64,000 nt of DNA from Marivirga arenosa (GTDB lineage: Bacteria; Bacteroidota; Bacteroidia; Cytophagales; Cyclobacteriaceae): positions 3,958,894 to 4,022,893 of the forward strand of contig NZ_CP129968.2 of NCBI RefSeq assembly GCF_030503875.2, written 5' to 3'. Made by a program: the position numbers and the translations under genes. Below, piece by piece: positions 36,528 through 44,956 of the stretch. The notes beneath the pieces are model-generated. The model worked only from the letters and a program-made list of their open reading frames with translations. It was not told the origin of the DNA and did no database searches. The first letter of the stretch is position 1. Each line of letters starts with the position of its first letter.

Positions 36528-37451
36528 ATGGAAGATTACAACAAAATCATTGAATCCCTTGGCGTTAAGTTCGTCAAAGCAAAAAATATTAAAATACAAA
36601 AACCGGTAACCGTTAGTAACCTGTATGAAGTAGAAAATAAAATTATATGGGTTAATAAAGGAGAAGTACTATTAGGGGAAGAAAAACTTTTAGCAAAAGA
36701 GGGAGATTTTGCTTTTATTCCCGGTGGAAAAGCACATCAAATTACTTACGGAAGAGGAAGTCAGATTGAAACTATTACTAATGATAAATTCATAAGTGGT
36801 AAATCTGAGTACTTCAATTCAATTACACACGATGAGTTACTTTCTGAAGGTGGAGATAGCTTCAGCTATATTTCATTCGAAGCAAAAGTATTTGATTCAG
36901 TTAACTTCTTTGCTTCTTTAGATATTCCCCCGTTCATATTCAGTAATGATGTGATTAAGTCCTTACACGATAAAATCTTTTCTGAATTAAATACGGATGA
37001 GCCTGGTGCTGATCGTATGGTAAAAGTGTTGACTGAATATTTATTAGTAGAGTTATTCAGACATATCGTTAGAAATAAATTATTTGTGGAGCAATTGGCT
37101 ACCAACAGTACTTATTTCAAAGATCCAAGATTAATTGATATCTTCAACTACATCAATGAGCACTTAGGCGGTGATTTATCAAATAAAAAGCTAGCCGAGG
37201 TTGCGAATGTATCTGAAGATTATGTAGGCCAGTATTTCAAGATGCTTACAGGTATTAATCCTCAAGATTATATTGAATACCAAAGAATGGAAGAAGCGGT
37301 AACGCTATTAAGAACTTCTAAAAAGAGCATTCGTGACATTGGACATGAAGTAGGTTATAAAGATACTGCTTATTTCTGCCGAAGATTTAAAATGATGTTC
37401 GGAATTCCTGCAGGAAAAATGAGAAGAAGAGAATCTTTAATGAACGTTTAA
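36528..37451 (+). CDS. AraC-family transcriptional regulator
   Basis: The 307-residue DNA-binding protein has an N-terminal cupin-like half (VNKGEVLLGEEKLLAKEGDFAFIPGGKAHQITYG) and a C-terminal double helix-turn-helix (NKKLAEVANVSEDYVGQYFKMLTGINPQDYIEYQRMEEA, then SIRDIGHEVGYKDTAYFCRRFKMMFGIPAG). The ligand is unknown. The 200-bp leader after the dehydrogenase terminator is AT-rich. Its 3' end overlaps the convergent GGGP synthase gene by 15 bases. Confidence 0.9.
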   Translation: MEDYNKIIESLGVKFVKAKNIKIQKPVTVSNLYEVENKIIWVNKGEVLLGEEKLLAKEGDFAFIPGGKAHQITYGRGSQIETITNDKFISGKSEYFNSITHDELLSEGGDSFSYISFEAKVFDSVNFFASLDIPPFIFSNDVIKSLHDKIFSELNTDEPGADRMVKVLTEYLLVELFRHIVRNKLFVEQLATNSTYFKDPRLIDIFNYINEHLGGDLSNKKLAEVANVSEDYVGQYFKMLTGINPQDYIEYQRMEEAVTLLRTSKKSIRDIGHEVGYKDTAYFCRRFKMMFGIPAGKMRRRESLMNV

Positions 37452-38204
37452 TTGCTGATTGAGCACAATCTTAGCTTCAGTCATTTCAATTAGTAAGTCG
37501 GGATTTTGCTCAATAGCATTCCCTACAACCACAACATCAGCGCCTGATTTCCAGGCGCTTTTTGCTTTTGATACAGAATTAATTCCTCCACCAATTACTA
37601 AAGGGATTTCTATTGCTCTTTTTACAGAAGCAATCATTTTTTCACTGATCATCTTCTCTGCCCCACTTCCTGCATCCATATAAATAAGCTGGAGACCTAG
37701 AAGTTCACCCGCAATAGCCGTACTTACCGCGATATCATACTTATCATGAGGAATGGGATTGGTATTACTCATATAAGAAACAGAGGTTTTATTCCCCCCG
37801 TCAATCAACATATAACCCGTTGGCCACACTTCCATTTTACTTCTTTTTAAAATTGGAGCTGACAAAACATGTTGACCTATCAACAAATCAGGATTTCTGC
37901 CAGAAATGAGAGAGAGATAAAGAATTGCATCCGATTGCAAGTCGATATATTGATTATTTCCAGGAAATAGAATTACAGGAATGTCTGTTGCTGATTTGAT
38001 TTCTGATATGCACGCACTTAATAAATCAGAAACTATTAAACTACCGCCAACAAAAAAGAAATCAACTTCATTTTCAATAGCCATATTGACTAGCCTTTGC
38101 AATGAAGCTCTATCTTTTACTTTATCAGGATCAATTAATAGGGCAAAGAATTTACGTTTATTTTCACTGCCTGAGCTAAGTTGGTTAAGCTTCTTCTTTG
38201 TCAT
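37437..38204 (-). CDS. Geranylgeranylglyceryl phosphate synthase family protein
   Basis: The 255-residue TIM-barrel prenyltransferase has FALLIDPDKV near the start, FFVGGSLIVSD, PVILFPGNNQYI, a central IYMDAGSGAEKMIS and VIGGGINSVSKAKSAWKSGADVVVVGNAIEQ with the phosphate-binding loops. It joins sn-glycerol-1-phosphate to a polyprenyl diphosphate. This is the archaeal lipid enzyme family with a distinct Bacteroidota branch; which prenyl chain it uses here is unknown. It is the last of three overlapping or close minus-strand genes (38957 to 37437). Confidence 0.88.
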   Translation of the reverse strand: MTKKKLNQLSSGSENKRKFFALLIDPDKVKDRASLQRLVNMAIENEVDFFFVGGSLIVSDLLSACISEIKSATDIPVILFPGNNQYIDLQSDAILYLSLISGRNPDLLIGQHVLSAPILKRSKMEVWPTGYMLIDGGNKTSVSYMSNTNPIPHDKYDIAVSTAIAGELLGLQLIYMDAGSGAEKMISEKMIASVKRAIEIPLVIGGGINSVSKAKSAWKSGADVVVVGNAIEQNPDLLIEMTEAKIVLNQQLNVH

Positions 38205-38574
38205 TCTTGTCGTTTTCTAACTGACTTAAAAATTCTAATATTTTTTCCCTAGCAATTGCTACTAATATACTACTTACTTCAGCTTTTATAGAGTCAATAA
38301 TGCCATGATTGCTCTCTTCTCTTTTGATGATAAGTCGAGGTGCGTCATCATAATCATTTTCATCTTCCTCTACTTCCTTATAAACCTTAGTATTTCTACT
38401 TTTTTTACTTCCAGTAATCAGCCTTACAGCCTGATATGCTAAAAACACACCTCCTGCAATCATCAATGCATTTTTGCCTATCTTTTCAGCCTTACCTGAA
38501 AATTCAGTTAGTTGCTCTGATAAGTCCTGCTCATATTTTTTACTTTTCTCAAGTAATTTCTCCTGATTGCTCAT
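38185..38574 (-). CDS. Small single-TM protein with acidic linker
   Basis: The 129-residue product has an N-terminal coiled region (LLEKSKKYEQDLSEQLTEF), one TM helix (NALMIAGGVFLAYQAVRLI), an acidic linker (EVEEDENDYDDAP) and an amphipathic C-terminus (IKAEVSSILVAIAREKILEFL). Architecture resembles YtxH- or YqjD-type envelope-stress proteins, without a firm match. It overlaps the GGGP synthase by 20 bases and follows the holin-X-like gene by 23 bp. Confidence 0.6.
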   Translation of the reverse strand: MSNQEKLLEKSKKYEQDLSEQLTEFSGKAEKIGKNALMIAGGVFLAYQAVRLITGSKKSRNTKVYKEVEEDENDYDDAPRLIIKREESNHGIIDSIKAEVSSILVAIAREKILEFLSQLENDKNDKEEA

Positions 38575-38597
38575 GATTGTAAATTTAATAATTAAAA

Positions 38598-38957
38598 TTA
38601 CTGATTTTCAGATTCTTGATCCTCTGGTTTTTTAAACGAATTCTTTAGGCTTTTGCTGTCTTTTAAAAAATAAAAGATCACCGTTAGTAATAAATAGAAT
38701 AATGTTACGATTCCAAAACCATAAACAAAACTATCCAAAAGTTCAGCCAAATAGAAGCCTAAAGTAAAGCTGGCAAACAACACCACTAAACTTAAGAATA
38801 GAAATACAAAAAGTATAGGAAGGAATTTCGCTATCTTCTCAGCAATCTTATCTTCTACCTCGTCTTTAATGATGGCAATTCGTACTTCTATTAATTTCTG
38901 TAGCGATTCTATTATATTTTCTATTCCCAAAAGCCCTAAGAGTTTACTTTTTTTCAC
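38598..38957 (-). CDS. Putative phage-holin-family/YqjE-like membrane protein
   Basis: The 119-residue protein has an amphipathic N-terminus (LLGIENIIESLQKLIEVRIAII), then two adjacent hydrophobic helices (FLPILFVFLFLSLVVLFASF and SFVYGFGIVTLFYLLLTVIFYF) and a charged tail. This resembles the 'holin-X/YqjE' family, which is usually not phage-borne. It pairs with the next gene, as yqjE pairs with yqjD in enterobacteria; that parallel is inferred. Confidence 0.6.
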   Translation of the reverse strand: MKKSKLLGLLGIENIIESLQKLIEVRIAIIKDEVEDKIAEKIAKFLPILFVFLFLSLVVLFASFTLGFYLAELLDSFVYGFGIVTLFYLLLTVIFYFLKDSKSLKNSFKKPEDQESENQ

Positions 38958-39036
38958 AACTTTAAGTGTTAATTGATTCCTAAGTTATATAAATTTCGGT
39001 TGATGTTAAATTTACACGTAAAAATAATTAGAAAGA

Positions 39037-39888
39037 TTGAGGCAGCTTATAGCAGATAGTGGATCGAGTAAAACAGATTGGAGGATTATTAATGAGGATG
39101 GATCTATTCAGCAGCTCAAAACAAAGGGTATAAATCCGTATTTAATACCAGGAAATGAGCTTCTAGATAGTTTAAAGAATGAATTGAGTGAAATTGTAAA
39201 GATCGAATTTGATATCATTCATTTTTATGGAGCGGGCTGTGGGCAATCAAAAAATAAAGCCAAAATAAAATCAGTACTTAATAGTATTTTCAAGAATAGT
39301 AAAGTTTTGGTAGAAGATGATATGCTAGCAGCAGCAAGAGCATCATGTTTAAACCAATTGGGCATAGTATGCATTTTAGGAACAGGTGCGAATGCCTGTT
39401 TTTACGATGGAAAAAGCATTACGCAAAAAATGATTTCTCTTGGTTATGCATTAGGTGATGAAGGAAGTGGTAATTATATCGGTAAAATGATATTAAAAGC
39501 CTATTTAGAAAACGAATTATCTGAAAAACTACAAACGGCTTTTAAAAATACTTTCCCCGAAGTTACATTAGAAAATGCCTTAGAAAATATCTATCAGAAA
39601 CCGTATGCAAATCGCTATTTTGCTCAGTTTTTTGAGTTTGTATTACTGCATCAAAAAGAAAAATACTGTTTCGAATTAATGACAGATGCATTTCAGCAGT
39701 TTTTAGAAAAGTCAGTATTGAAATTCGACCATCATCAGGAATATCCTATTCACTTTGTAGGAAGTGTGGCTTTCCATGCTAATTCCATCATGAGAATGGT
39801 ACTGAACAAAAATCATTTAACAGCCGGAAACTTTATGGAAAGTCCTATTGCTGGCCTTACGCTCTATCACAAAAATCAGAATTCATGA
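39037..39888 (+). CDS. BadF/BadG-family N-acetylglucosamine/MurNAc kinase
   Basis: The 283-residue ASKHA-fold kinase has the phosphate-1 motif ADSGSSKTDWRI, then HFYGAGCGQSK, CILGTGANACFYDG and GYALGDEGSGNYIGK. Start is TTG at 39037 (MRQLIADSG). It overlaps murQ by four bases (ATGA), so the likely role is phosphorylating MurNAc/GlcNAc for the MurQ etherase in peptidoglycan recycling, as with clostridial MurK. Substrate is inferred from this pairing. Confidence 0.82.
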   Translation: MRQLIADSGSSKTDWRIINEDGSIQQLKTKGINPYLIPGNELLDSLKNELSEIVKIEFDIIHFYGAGCGQSKNKAKIKSVLNSIFKNSKVLVEDDMLAAARASCLNQLGIVCILGTGANACFYDGKSITQKMISLGYALGDEGSGNYIGKMILKAYLENELSEKLQTAFKNTFPEVTLENALENIYQKPYANRYFAQFFEFVLLHQKEKYCFELMTDAFQQFLEKSVLKFDHHQEYPIHFVGSVAFHANSIMRMVLNKNHLTAGNFMESPIAGLTLYHKNQNS

Positions 39889-40688
39889 GCATTACAGAAT
39901 CAGAATCAAATTTTAATGATTTAGAAAAATTATCTATCTCTGAATTATTAACAGGTATAAATCAAGAAGATCAATCCGTAGCATTATCCGTTCAAAAAGC
40001 TTTACCGCAAATTGAAAAAGCTGTTGAATCGATAGTGGGTAAGATGAGGCAAGGAGGTCGTATTTTTTATATTGGAGCCGGTACCAGTGGGCGCTTAGGA
40101 ATACTGGATGCCTCTGAATGCCCTCCTACTTTTGGAGTTGATCACAATACAGTGATAGGGTTAATTGCTGGGGGCGATCATGCGATTAGAAAAGCTGTAG
40201 AATTTGCTGAAGATGACCAGAATCAAGCCTGGAAAGATCTTTTAGAATATAAAATCTCTGAAAATGATTTTTTAATTGGAATTGCAGCATCGGGTAGAAC
40301 CCCTTATGTAATCGGTGGACTTAAAACTGCACAAGAAAAAAACATCAAAACGGCCTGCATTACCTGCAATCCTGATTCTGCAGTGGTTGAATTTTCAGAC
40401 TACCCTATTGAAGTTCCCGTTGGGCCGGAGTTTGTTACAGGAAGTACCCGAATGAAAGCGGGCACCGCACAAAAAATGGTGCTCAATATGATTTCAACCA
40501 CGGCTATGATTCAATTAGGCAAAGTAAAAGGCAACCGAATGATAGATATGCAACTGAGCAATGATAAGCTGGTGGATCGCGGTACGAAAATGATTATGCT
40601 GGAGCTTAAAATTAAATATGATGCAGCTAAAAAATTATTGCTTGAACATGGATCTGTAAGAAAGGCTATTGAGGCTTGCAAAGGGTGA
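39885..40688 (+). CDS. murQ: N-acetylmuramic acid 6-phosphate etherase
   Basis: The 267-residue SIS-domain enzyme cleaves the lactyl ether of MurNAc-6-P to give GlcNAc-6-P. GAGTSGRLGILDASECPPTFG holds the catalytic Glu, IAASGRTPYVIGGL and VGPEFVTGSTRMKAGTAQKM are the sugar-phosphate sites. It is shorter than the E. coli enzyme (298) mainly at the C-terminus, as I recall for Bacteroidota homologues. It is coupled to the upstream kinase. Confidence 0.92.
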   Translation: MSITESESNFNDLEKLSISELLTGINQEDQSVALSVQKALPQIEKAVESIVGKMRQGGRIFYIGAGTSGRLGILDASECPPTFGVDHNTVIGLIAGGDHAIRKAVEFAEDDQNQAWKDLLEYKISENDFLIGIAASGRTPYVIGGLKTAQEKNIKTACITCNPDSAVVEFSDYPIEVPVGPEFVTGSTRMKAGTAQKMVLNMISTTAMIQLGKVKGNRMIDMQLSNDKLVDRGTKMIMLELKIKYDAAKKLLLEHGSVRKAIEACKG

Positions 40689-40748
40689 ATTAGGATAATC
40701 TATTGATAGTGACTGGTATGTTACAATTCTCGGAAATGCTTTATTAAA

Positions 40749-40831
40749 AAACCTGTCAGGTTTGTATAATCAAATTTTGATTAGATTTTTATATTCTATC
40801 ACTATCTGCTTTTTTTAAACCTGACAGGTTT
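40749..40831. repeat. Paired near-palindrome element, copy 2
   Basis: AAACCTGTCAGGTTT (40749-40763) and AAACCTGACAGGTTT (40817-40831) bound a 53-bp spacer, in the same order as copy 1 at 5670-5749. The spacers are unrelated, so only the ends are conserved. It lies between murQ and the following gene. Confidence 0.7.
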
Positions 40832-40927
40832 CATTTGCTGAGAAAACAAATCTTAATTTTATAAAACTTTTTCACCTCAATTCGCATTAAAACCTATTAC
40901 TTAAACCCTAAAACTTATTACTCATTA

Positions 40928-41497
40928 ATGCATCATATCGAGCCCTACTATAATTGGTTAAAATATTACGATTCTTCACAGGATGAGCTTTCCCCTTTTT
41001 ATGGAAAGGAATATAATTATGAATTATACACAGATACCATATATGGATATTATATAGATCCTGCCTGGGATGCTATTGGCTCTGAAACTCTTTATATTAA
41101 AATACTATATGCTAATTATGAGGATGGAATTGCGGTAATTGAAATGATAGGCGAATGGAATGACACTTTGCATAATGACATCATGCATTTAAAAAGAAAT
41201 ATAATCGAGCATATGATTATGCAAGGTATCAATAAGTTCATCTTAATTGGTGAAAATATATTGAACTTCCACGGCTCTGATGATGAATATTATGAAGAGT
41301 GGTTTGATGAGGTTGAAGAAGGCTGGATAGTAGGGGTTAATTTCAGAGATTTTGTACTAGAAGAATGGGCTCAATACAATGTTGATCATTATATTAATTG
41401 CGGTGGACAGTTTGAACATTTGAATTGGAGAACTTTAAAACCTCAGGTTTTCTGTAAAAGAATAGAAGAGCATGTGATGAGAAGATTAGATTTCTGA
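40928..41497 (+). CDS. Conserved-looking hypothetical protein
   Basis: The 189-residue acidic cytoplasmic protein is rich in Tyr, Trp and Asp (MHHIEPYYNWLKYYDSSQDELSPFYGKEY; EYYEEWFDEVEEGWIVGVNF). It has no signal peptide or TM helix. The pattern ILYANYEDGIAVIEMIGEWNDTLHNDIMHLKRNIIEH suggests an alpha/beta fold. I do not recognise the family. Codon use matches the neighbours and the frame is clearly coding. Confidence 0.65.
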   Translation: MHHIEPYYNWLKYYDSSQDELSPFYGKEYNYELYTDTIYGYYIDPAWDAIGSETLYIKILYANYEDGIAVIEMIGEWNDTLHNDIMHLKRNIIEHMIMQGINKFILIGENILNFHGSDDEYYEEWFDEVEEGWIVGVNFRDFVLEEWAQYNVDHYINCGGQFEHLNWRTLKPQVFCKRIEEHVMRRLDF

Positions 41498-41499
41498 TA

Positions 41500-42117
41500 T
41501 TATTTAACTGGAATAATCATCGCCATTTTATGTACTAAATAATATTTTCCCGATTTTATCTCTTTACATCTCACTCTTGTTCTTCTACTCTCTAGCTTTT
41601 CAAAAACACGATTTTCTAATTTAAACTTTTGCCCTTTCTCAACATCTAATAAGCTAACTTCATCCGGATTAATAGGATCATGATTCTTTAAAGCCTTCGC
41701 CAAATGAATGTCAGATAAGGAAGCGGCCTTAGGGTTTCGCATATAGAGATTCAAAGCTTTTAAAACCTCTTCTGGGAAGATTGTTGTATTCTGAAAAGGC
41801 AGCATCAATTCTTTAAAAGCTAATTTCCATTCTACCCCATGTGGACTCACCCTACCCTTATATTGTTCATATACCCAATGATGCGCCACTTCATGTACAT
41901 AAGTGATAAGAAAGGAATAAGGATTTAAATTTTCATTCACCGTAATCACTGCCTCCTCACCTGGCTTAATTCTGAAGTCACCCAATTTGGTATTCCTAGC
42001 TTTTGAGATCACAAAACGAAAAGGTTTTTGTTGCCAAAGTTCGAAGGCTAAATCAGTAGCTGATTCAGGAATAAATCGACTAATCCGCTTATATATTTGT
42101 TTTTCGTAATGCGTCAT
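41500..42117 (-). CDS. SprT-like zinc metallopeptidase domain protein
   Basis: The 205-residue cytoplasmic protein has the zinc motif YVHEVAHHWVYEQYKGRVSPHGVEWKLAF (H-E-x-x-H, then H-G-x-x-W), the hallmark of the SprT/Spartan family. The C-terminal half contains a basic, zinc-ribbon-less region (KLESRRTRVRCKEIKSGKYYLV). Function in bacteria is unclear; eukaryotic Spartan cleaves DNA-protein crosslinks. It converges with the preceding gene (3-bp gap). Confidence 0.85.
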   Translation of the reverse strand: MTHYEKQIYKRISRFIPESATDLAFELWQQKPFRFVISKARNTKLGDFRIKPGEEAVITVNENLNPYSFLITYVHEVAHHWVYEQYKGRVSPHGVEWKLAFKELMLPFQNTTIFPEEVLKALNLYMRNPKAASLSDIHLAKALKNHDPINPDEVSLLDVEKGQKFKLENRVFEKLESRRTRVRCKEIKSGKYYLVHKMAMIIPVK

Positions 42118-42343
42118 ATTCGAGCCAAAATTAAGCAGAAATAATTAGTAAATAAGCATTTAGCTCACCTAATGCACTATTTCCTCTTGATCTCAAAAAA
42201 TATTTCCAGCTGTATTTTTTTTGTAATTTCCATATTAAACTGTAATTTCAGAGCCCTTTAGAAGGTTAACATAACCTTAATGGGGCAAAAGCTTGTAGAG
42301 TAGACAACTTTTTCTAATATCATACTCTTAAACCATTAAAACT

Positions 42344-43066
42344 ATGATTCAAATTATTCCATCCATTGCCATAAAAGATGGCAAAATTATTAGAGTTGAA
42401 GGTTCTGACATTGGAAGCGCTAAAGTGTATGATGATTCCCCGATTGATGTTGCCAGAAAATTGGAAGATAATGGCATCAAAGTCGTGCATATTGTGGATT
42501 TAGATGGTGCCCACAGAAGCCAGCCCGTTAACTACCATATCCTGGAAGCAATCCATGGCTATACAAATCTTGAATTAGATTTTACAGGTGGTATCAATAC
42601 GGATGGGGATATTAGCAAAGCTTATGAATATGGTGCTGATTATATCACTGCGGCCAGTGTCGCTGTTGAAAATAAAGAGCTTTTTGCTTCGTGGATTGTA
42701 TCCTATGGGAGAGAAAAAATCACTTTAGGAGCTGATGCTTTAAATGGAAAAATTGCCTACAAAGGATGGATGCAAAATACAGACATCGACATTATTGAGC
42801 ACATCCGCTACTTCTATGACCGAGGACTAAAATACGTTAAAACAACTGATATTAGTAAAGAAGGCTCATTATCAGGTCCTGCTTTTGATTTGTATGAAAA
42901 AATATTGAAAGAATTCCCAGACATCTGTGTATTAGCCAGTGGTGGAGTTAGGGATATTGATGATATCCGAAAGCTTAATGATATGGGAATATTTGCTGTA
43001 ATCTTTGGTAAAGCTTATTATGAAGGTAATATCAAGCTTGAAGATTTGAATGAATTTTTACAGTAA
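42344..43066 (+). CDS. HisA-like isomerase homologue lacking the N-terminal catalytic Asp
   Basis: The 240-residue TIM barrel resembles HisA (ProFAR isomerase): VVHIVDLDGAHRSQPVNYHIL, DFTGGINTDGDI, TLGADALNGKIAYKGWM (the second catalytic Asp region), TTDISKEGSLSGP and VLASGGVRDIDDI. However the strand-1 motif P-A-(I/L)-D-(L/I)-x-x-G, whose Asp is the general acid/base, reads PSIAIKDG. The codon at that position is GCC (Ala). No other histidine gene is nearby. It may have another phosphoribosyl-type substrate or be inactive as HisA. It is the last ordinary gene before the cassette array. Confidence 0.8.
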   Translation: MIQIIPSIAIKDGKIIRVEGSDIGSAKVYDDSPIDVARKLEDNGIKVVHIVDLDGAHRSQPVNYHILEAIHGYTNLELDFTGGINTDGDISKAYEYGADYITAASVAVENKELFASWIVSYGREKITLGADALNGKIAYKGWMQNTDIDIIEHIRYFYDRGLKYVKTTDISKEGSLSGPAFDLYEKILKEFPDICVLASGGVRDIDDIRKLNDMGIFAVIFGKAYYEGNIKLEDLNEFLQ

Positions 43067-43231
43067 AAGACAAGTGTAGATTAAACGTTTAATAAACGGA
43101 TAAATCTACGGTTATTGCCCCAATAACAAGCTTTAATTAGCTTTAAAGTGGTTTTTTTCTTCCTTACTTAAATTCTAAAGAAACCAAAAATATAATAATG
43201 ATAACAACACATTTGGTGCACATATCCAGAT
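43067..43231 (+). other. Left flank of the cassette array
   Basis: There is no convincing gene. A GTTATTG-CCC-CAATAAC hairpin (43111-43127) and a loose GTAGATT/AAATCTAC pairing (about 43077-43109) may end hisA-like transcription. A compact inverted repeat ACAACACATTTGG / CCAGATGTTGT (43204-43237) directly precedes the first cassette start and may be a minimal or decayed recombination site. Confidence 0.5.
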
Positions 43232-43265
43232 GTTGTGGTGAATTTGCATTACTAATTGTCTTCAG

Positions 43266-43472
43266 ATGAAAACACTAATATTTTTAATTCTAACAGTAAT
43301 GAAGGCAGCGGTAATTTTATACTTCGTTGCTCGAATTATGAAGAACCTCATCCAAAAGAACGAGCCAAATTATAAACGTAAGGCACTAATACAATTTCTG
43401 TCGATGTTCGGGTTCCTGATAGGTATAGCAATTCTTGAATTCGGAATAGCTTACATTTTACCCATGAACTAA
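43266..43472 (+). CDS. Cassette A, gene 1: small two-TM protein
   Basis: The 68-residue product has two hydrophobic helices (TLIFLILTVMKAAVILYFVARI and LIQFLSMFGFLIGIAILEFGIAYIL) separated by a basic turn KNLIQKNEPNYKRK. I do not recognise a family. It starts 34 bases after the cassette boundary; the next gene follows after 20 bases. Cassette A is the only one that clearly holds two genes. Confidence 0.55.
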   Translation: MKTLIFLILTVMKAAVILYFVARIMKNLIQKNEPNYKRKALIQFLSMFGFLIGIAILEFGIAYILPMN

Positions 43473-43492
43473 TAACTCGAGGACATTCCATC

Positions 43493-43756
43493 ATGAGCGA
43501 AATGCTTTACAAACCAAAAACCATAGGAATCTCAGCTATTATAGTAAGCCTAATTCCGACATACTGGACATTTTTTTTCTTTATCACTATTCCTGTAATG
43601 ATTGTTGGTTTACTCTTTCTGTTTATCAAACCGGCTACACAACTTACTTATGAAATCCCAGCAACTTTGCTGCTGATTGGTTCGCTTTTATCTAATACTA
43701 ACAATAATATCCTTAATGGAGATGTCCCAAAACATCTAAAAAACACCACAACATGA
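43493..43756 (+). CDS. Cassette A, gene 2: small membrane protein
   Basis: The 87-residue protein has two to three hydrophobic segments (TIGISAIIVSLIPTYWTFFFFI and TIPVMIVGLLFLFI) and a polar C-terminus (NTNNNILNGDVPKHLKNTTT). The last codons overlap the end box CACCACAAC (43743-43751) of the recombination site, so its C-terminus is partly dictated by that site. Family unknown. Confidence 0.5.
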   Translation: MSEMLYKPKTIGISAIIVSLIPTYWTFFFFITIPVMIVGLLFLFIKPATQLTYEIPATLLLIGSLLSNTNNNILNGDVPKHLKNTTT

Positions 43757-43990
43757 TATAAAACCCATTTGCTCACCACCTTGTAGCCAAGTGTCTGCTA
43801 AATAGCCTGTTATTTATGCTTGCATTTCATAGCCAGCGAGCAAGGATATTGCTTTTATAAATTATAGCACTAAGTGATTTTAATATTTTGCAATTAATGA
43901 AGTGTATCAGTTTGCGGAGAAAGCATAAATAACTACTTTCAGTATTTCATAGCCTAGTATAACAAACGGGTTTTATACAGGCGTTGTAAC
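43743..43990 (+). repeat. attC-like site A (~248 bp)
   Basis: The end box CACCACAAC is followed by TATAAAACCCATTTG (43756-43770), which pairs with CAAACGGGTTTTATA (43963-43977, 14/15), then GGC and the next GTTGTAACC. Between the arms lie about 190 bp with further internal pairing. The left ~180 bp is homologous to site G (48981 onward). Confidence 0.8.
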
Positions 43991-44002
43991 CAATTCGAGA
44001 AC

Positions 44003-44557
44003 ATGCTTGCTAAATCAGGAAAATACACGATCGAATTATTCATAGATGATAATTATTCGGAGGACTCGAATGATAATTTGATTTCTTATGACAAGGTTCA
44101 TTTAATAAAATCTGAGCTCTTGTTTTCGACAAAAATTGGACTAAAAATACATGAAAATGATAAAACCATTAGTTCGGCAATTATTGGTTCTGATGGTGGC
44201 GGAACTGGAATTGATAAAAACTCTCATATAATAGAAGATGACCGAATTGCAGTTTGCTGTTCCGATTCGATCTTTTGCCTTTCAATTCCTGAACTTAATT
44301 TAATTTGGAAAACTCAAGCTGACCAATCTTCTTGTTTTGAAATATTTAAATTCAATGAAAGTTATATAATACATGGAGAAATGGAAATATCTCGACTGGA
44401 TTTGAGTGGAGAAGTCATGTGGAAAAGAAGTGGTGCTGACATTTTTACAACTGAAAAAGGAACTGATGACTTTGAAATAACAGAGTCATATATAAAGGCA
44501 ACAGACTGGGAAAATAGAATATATAAATTCGATTTTAACGGAAAATTAATTGAATAA
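44003..44557 (+). CDS. Cassette B: hypothetical beta-rich protein
   Basis: The 184-residue protein has no signal peptide. It shows repeated beta-strand turns such as RIAVCCSDSIFCLSIPELNLIW, YIIHGEMEISRLDLSGEVMW and YIKATDWENRIYKFDFNGKLIE, like a single-sheet or half-propeller family of small cytoplasmic proteins I recall from several phyla. Function unknown. It begins 20 bases after the cassette boundary at 43983 and ends six bases before end box B, a tight fit typical of cassette genes. Confidence 0.7.
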   Translation: MLAKSGKYTIELFIDDNYSEDSNDNLISYDKVHLIKSELLFSTKIGLKIHENDKTISSAIIGSDGGGTGIDKNSHIIEDDRIAVCCSDSIFCLSIPELNLIWKTQADQSSCFEIFKFNESYIIHGEMEISRLDLSGEVMWKRSGADIFTTEKGTDDFEITESYIKATDWENRIYKFDFNGKLIE

Positions 44558-44562
44558 AAACT

Positions 44563-44759
44563 GGTCACAACATTCTGTCATAAATCATGGCTGTTAGTAG
44601 GTTATTTTTCCTTCAGCTCTTTGTAGATAGTCCGGCAATCCGCAGGATTGCCTTAATGGGAAACATTAAATTAATAAGCCAATCCTGCGGATTGCCTCGG
44701 TAGTTAATTGAAATTTTTATACTTTTAATCAGCCACGAATTTATACAGTGGCGTTGTAT
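44563..44759 (+). repeat. attC-like site B (~197 bp)
   Basis: End box GGTCACAAC (reverse complement of this cassette's start with one mismatch) is followed by ATAAATCATGGCTG (44580-44593), which pairs with CAGCCACGAATTTATAC (44730-44746), then GGC-GTTGTATTT. The internal part holds a nested stem GGCAATCC-GCA-GGATTGCC. It is about 80% identical to site D by eye. Confidence 0.8.
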
Positions 44760-44956
44760 TTAATTCCTTTCTTAAGATTATTCTGCTAGGCAGTTGGCAG
44801 AAAGAGGGCATAAAAAGCGGATTGATTAGCCTTGAAAAGGCCTAATTTTTGCGGGCAAGCCGTGGAAGCAATGTGCTTCTAAACGGTAGAGACCGTTAAA
44901 AAACTTAGATTGAAGTTAGCCGAGTTCAGCCATAAAGTCAAGAAATACAGAGGCTA
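44760..44956 (+). other. Leader of cassette C
   Basis: There is no gene. The first ~50 bases (GTTGTATTTAATTCC onward, from 44753) closely match the sequence starting at 52442. A stem around AGCCTT-GAA-AAGGCC (about 44829-44850) followed by TTTTTG is terminator-like. Confidence 0.5.

Noticed and set aside
38598..38957. Prophage because of a holin-like gene
   Set aside because: Single holin-X/YqjE-type protein among housekeeping genes; no phage structural or lysis genes nearby.
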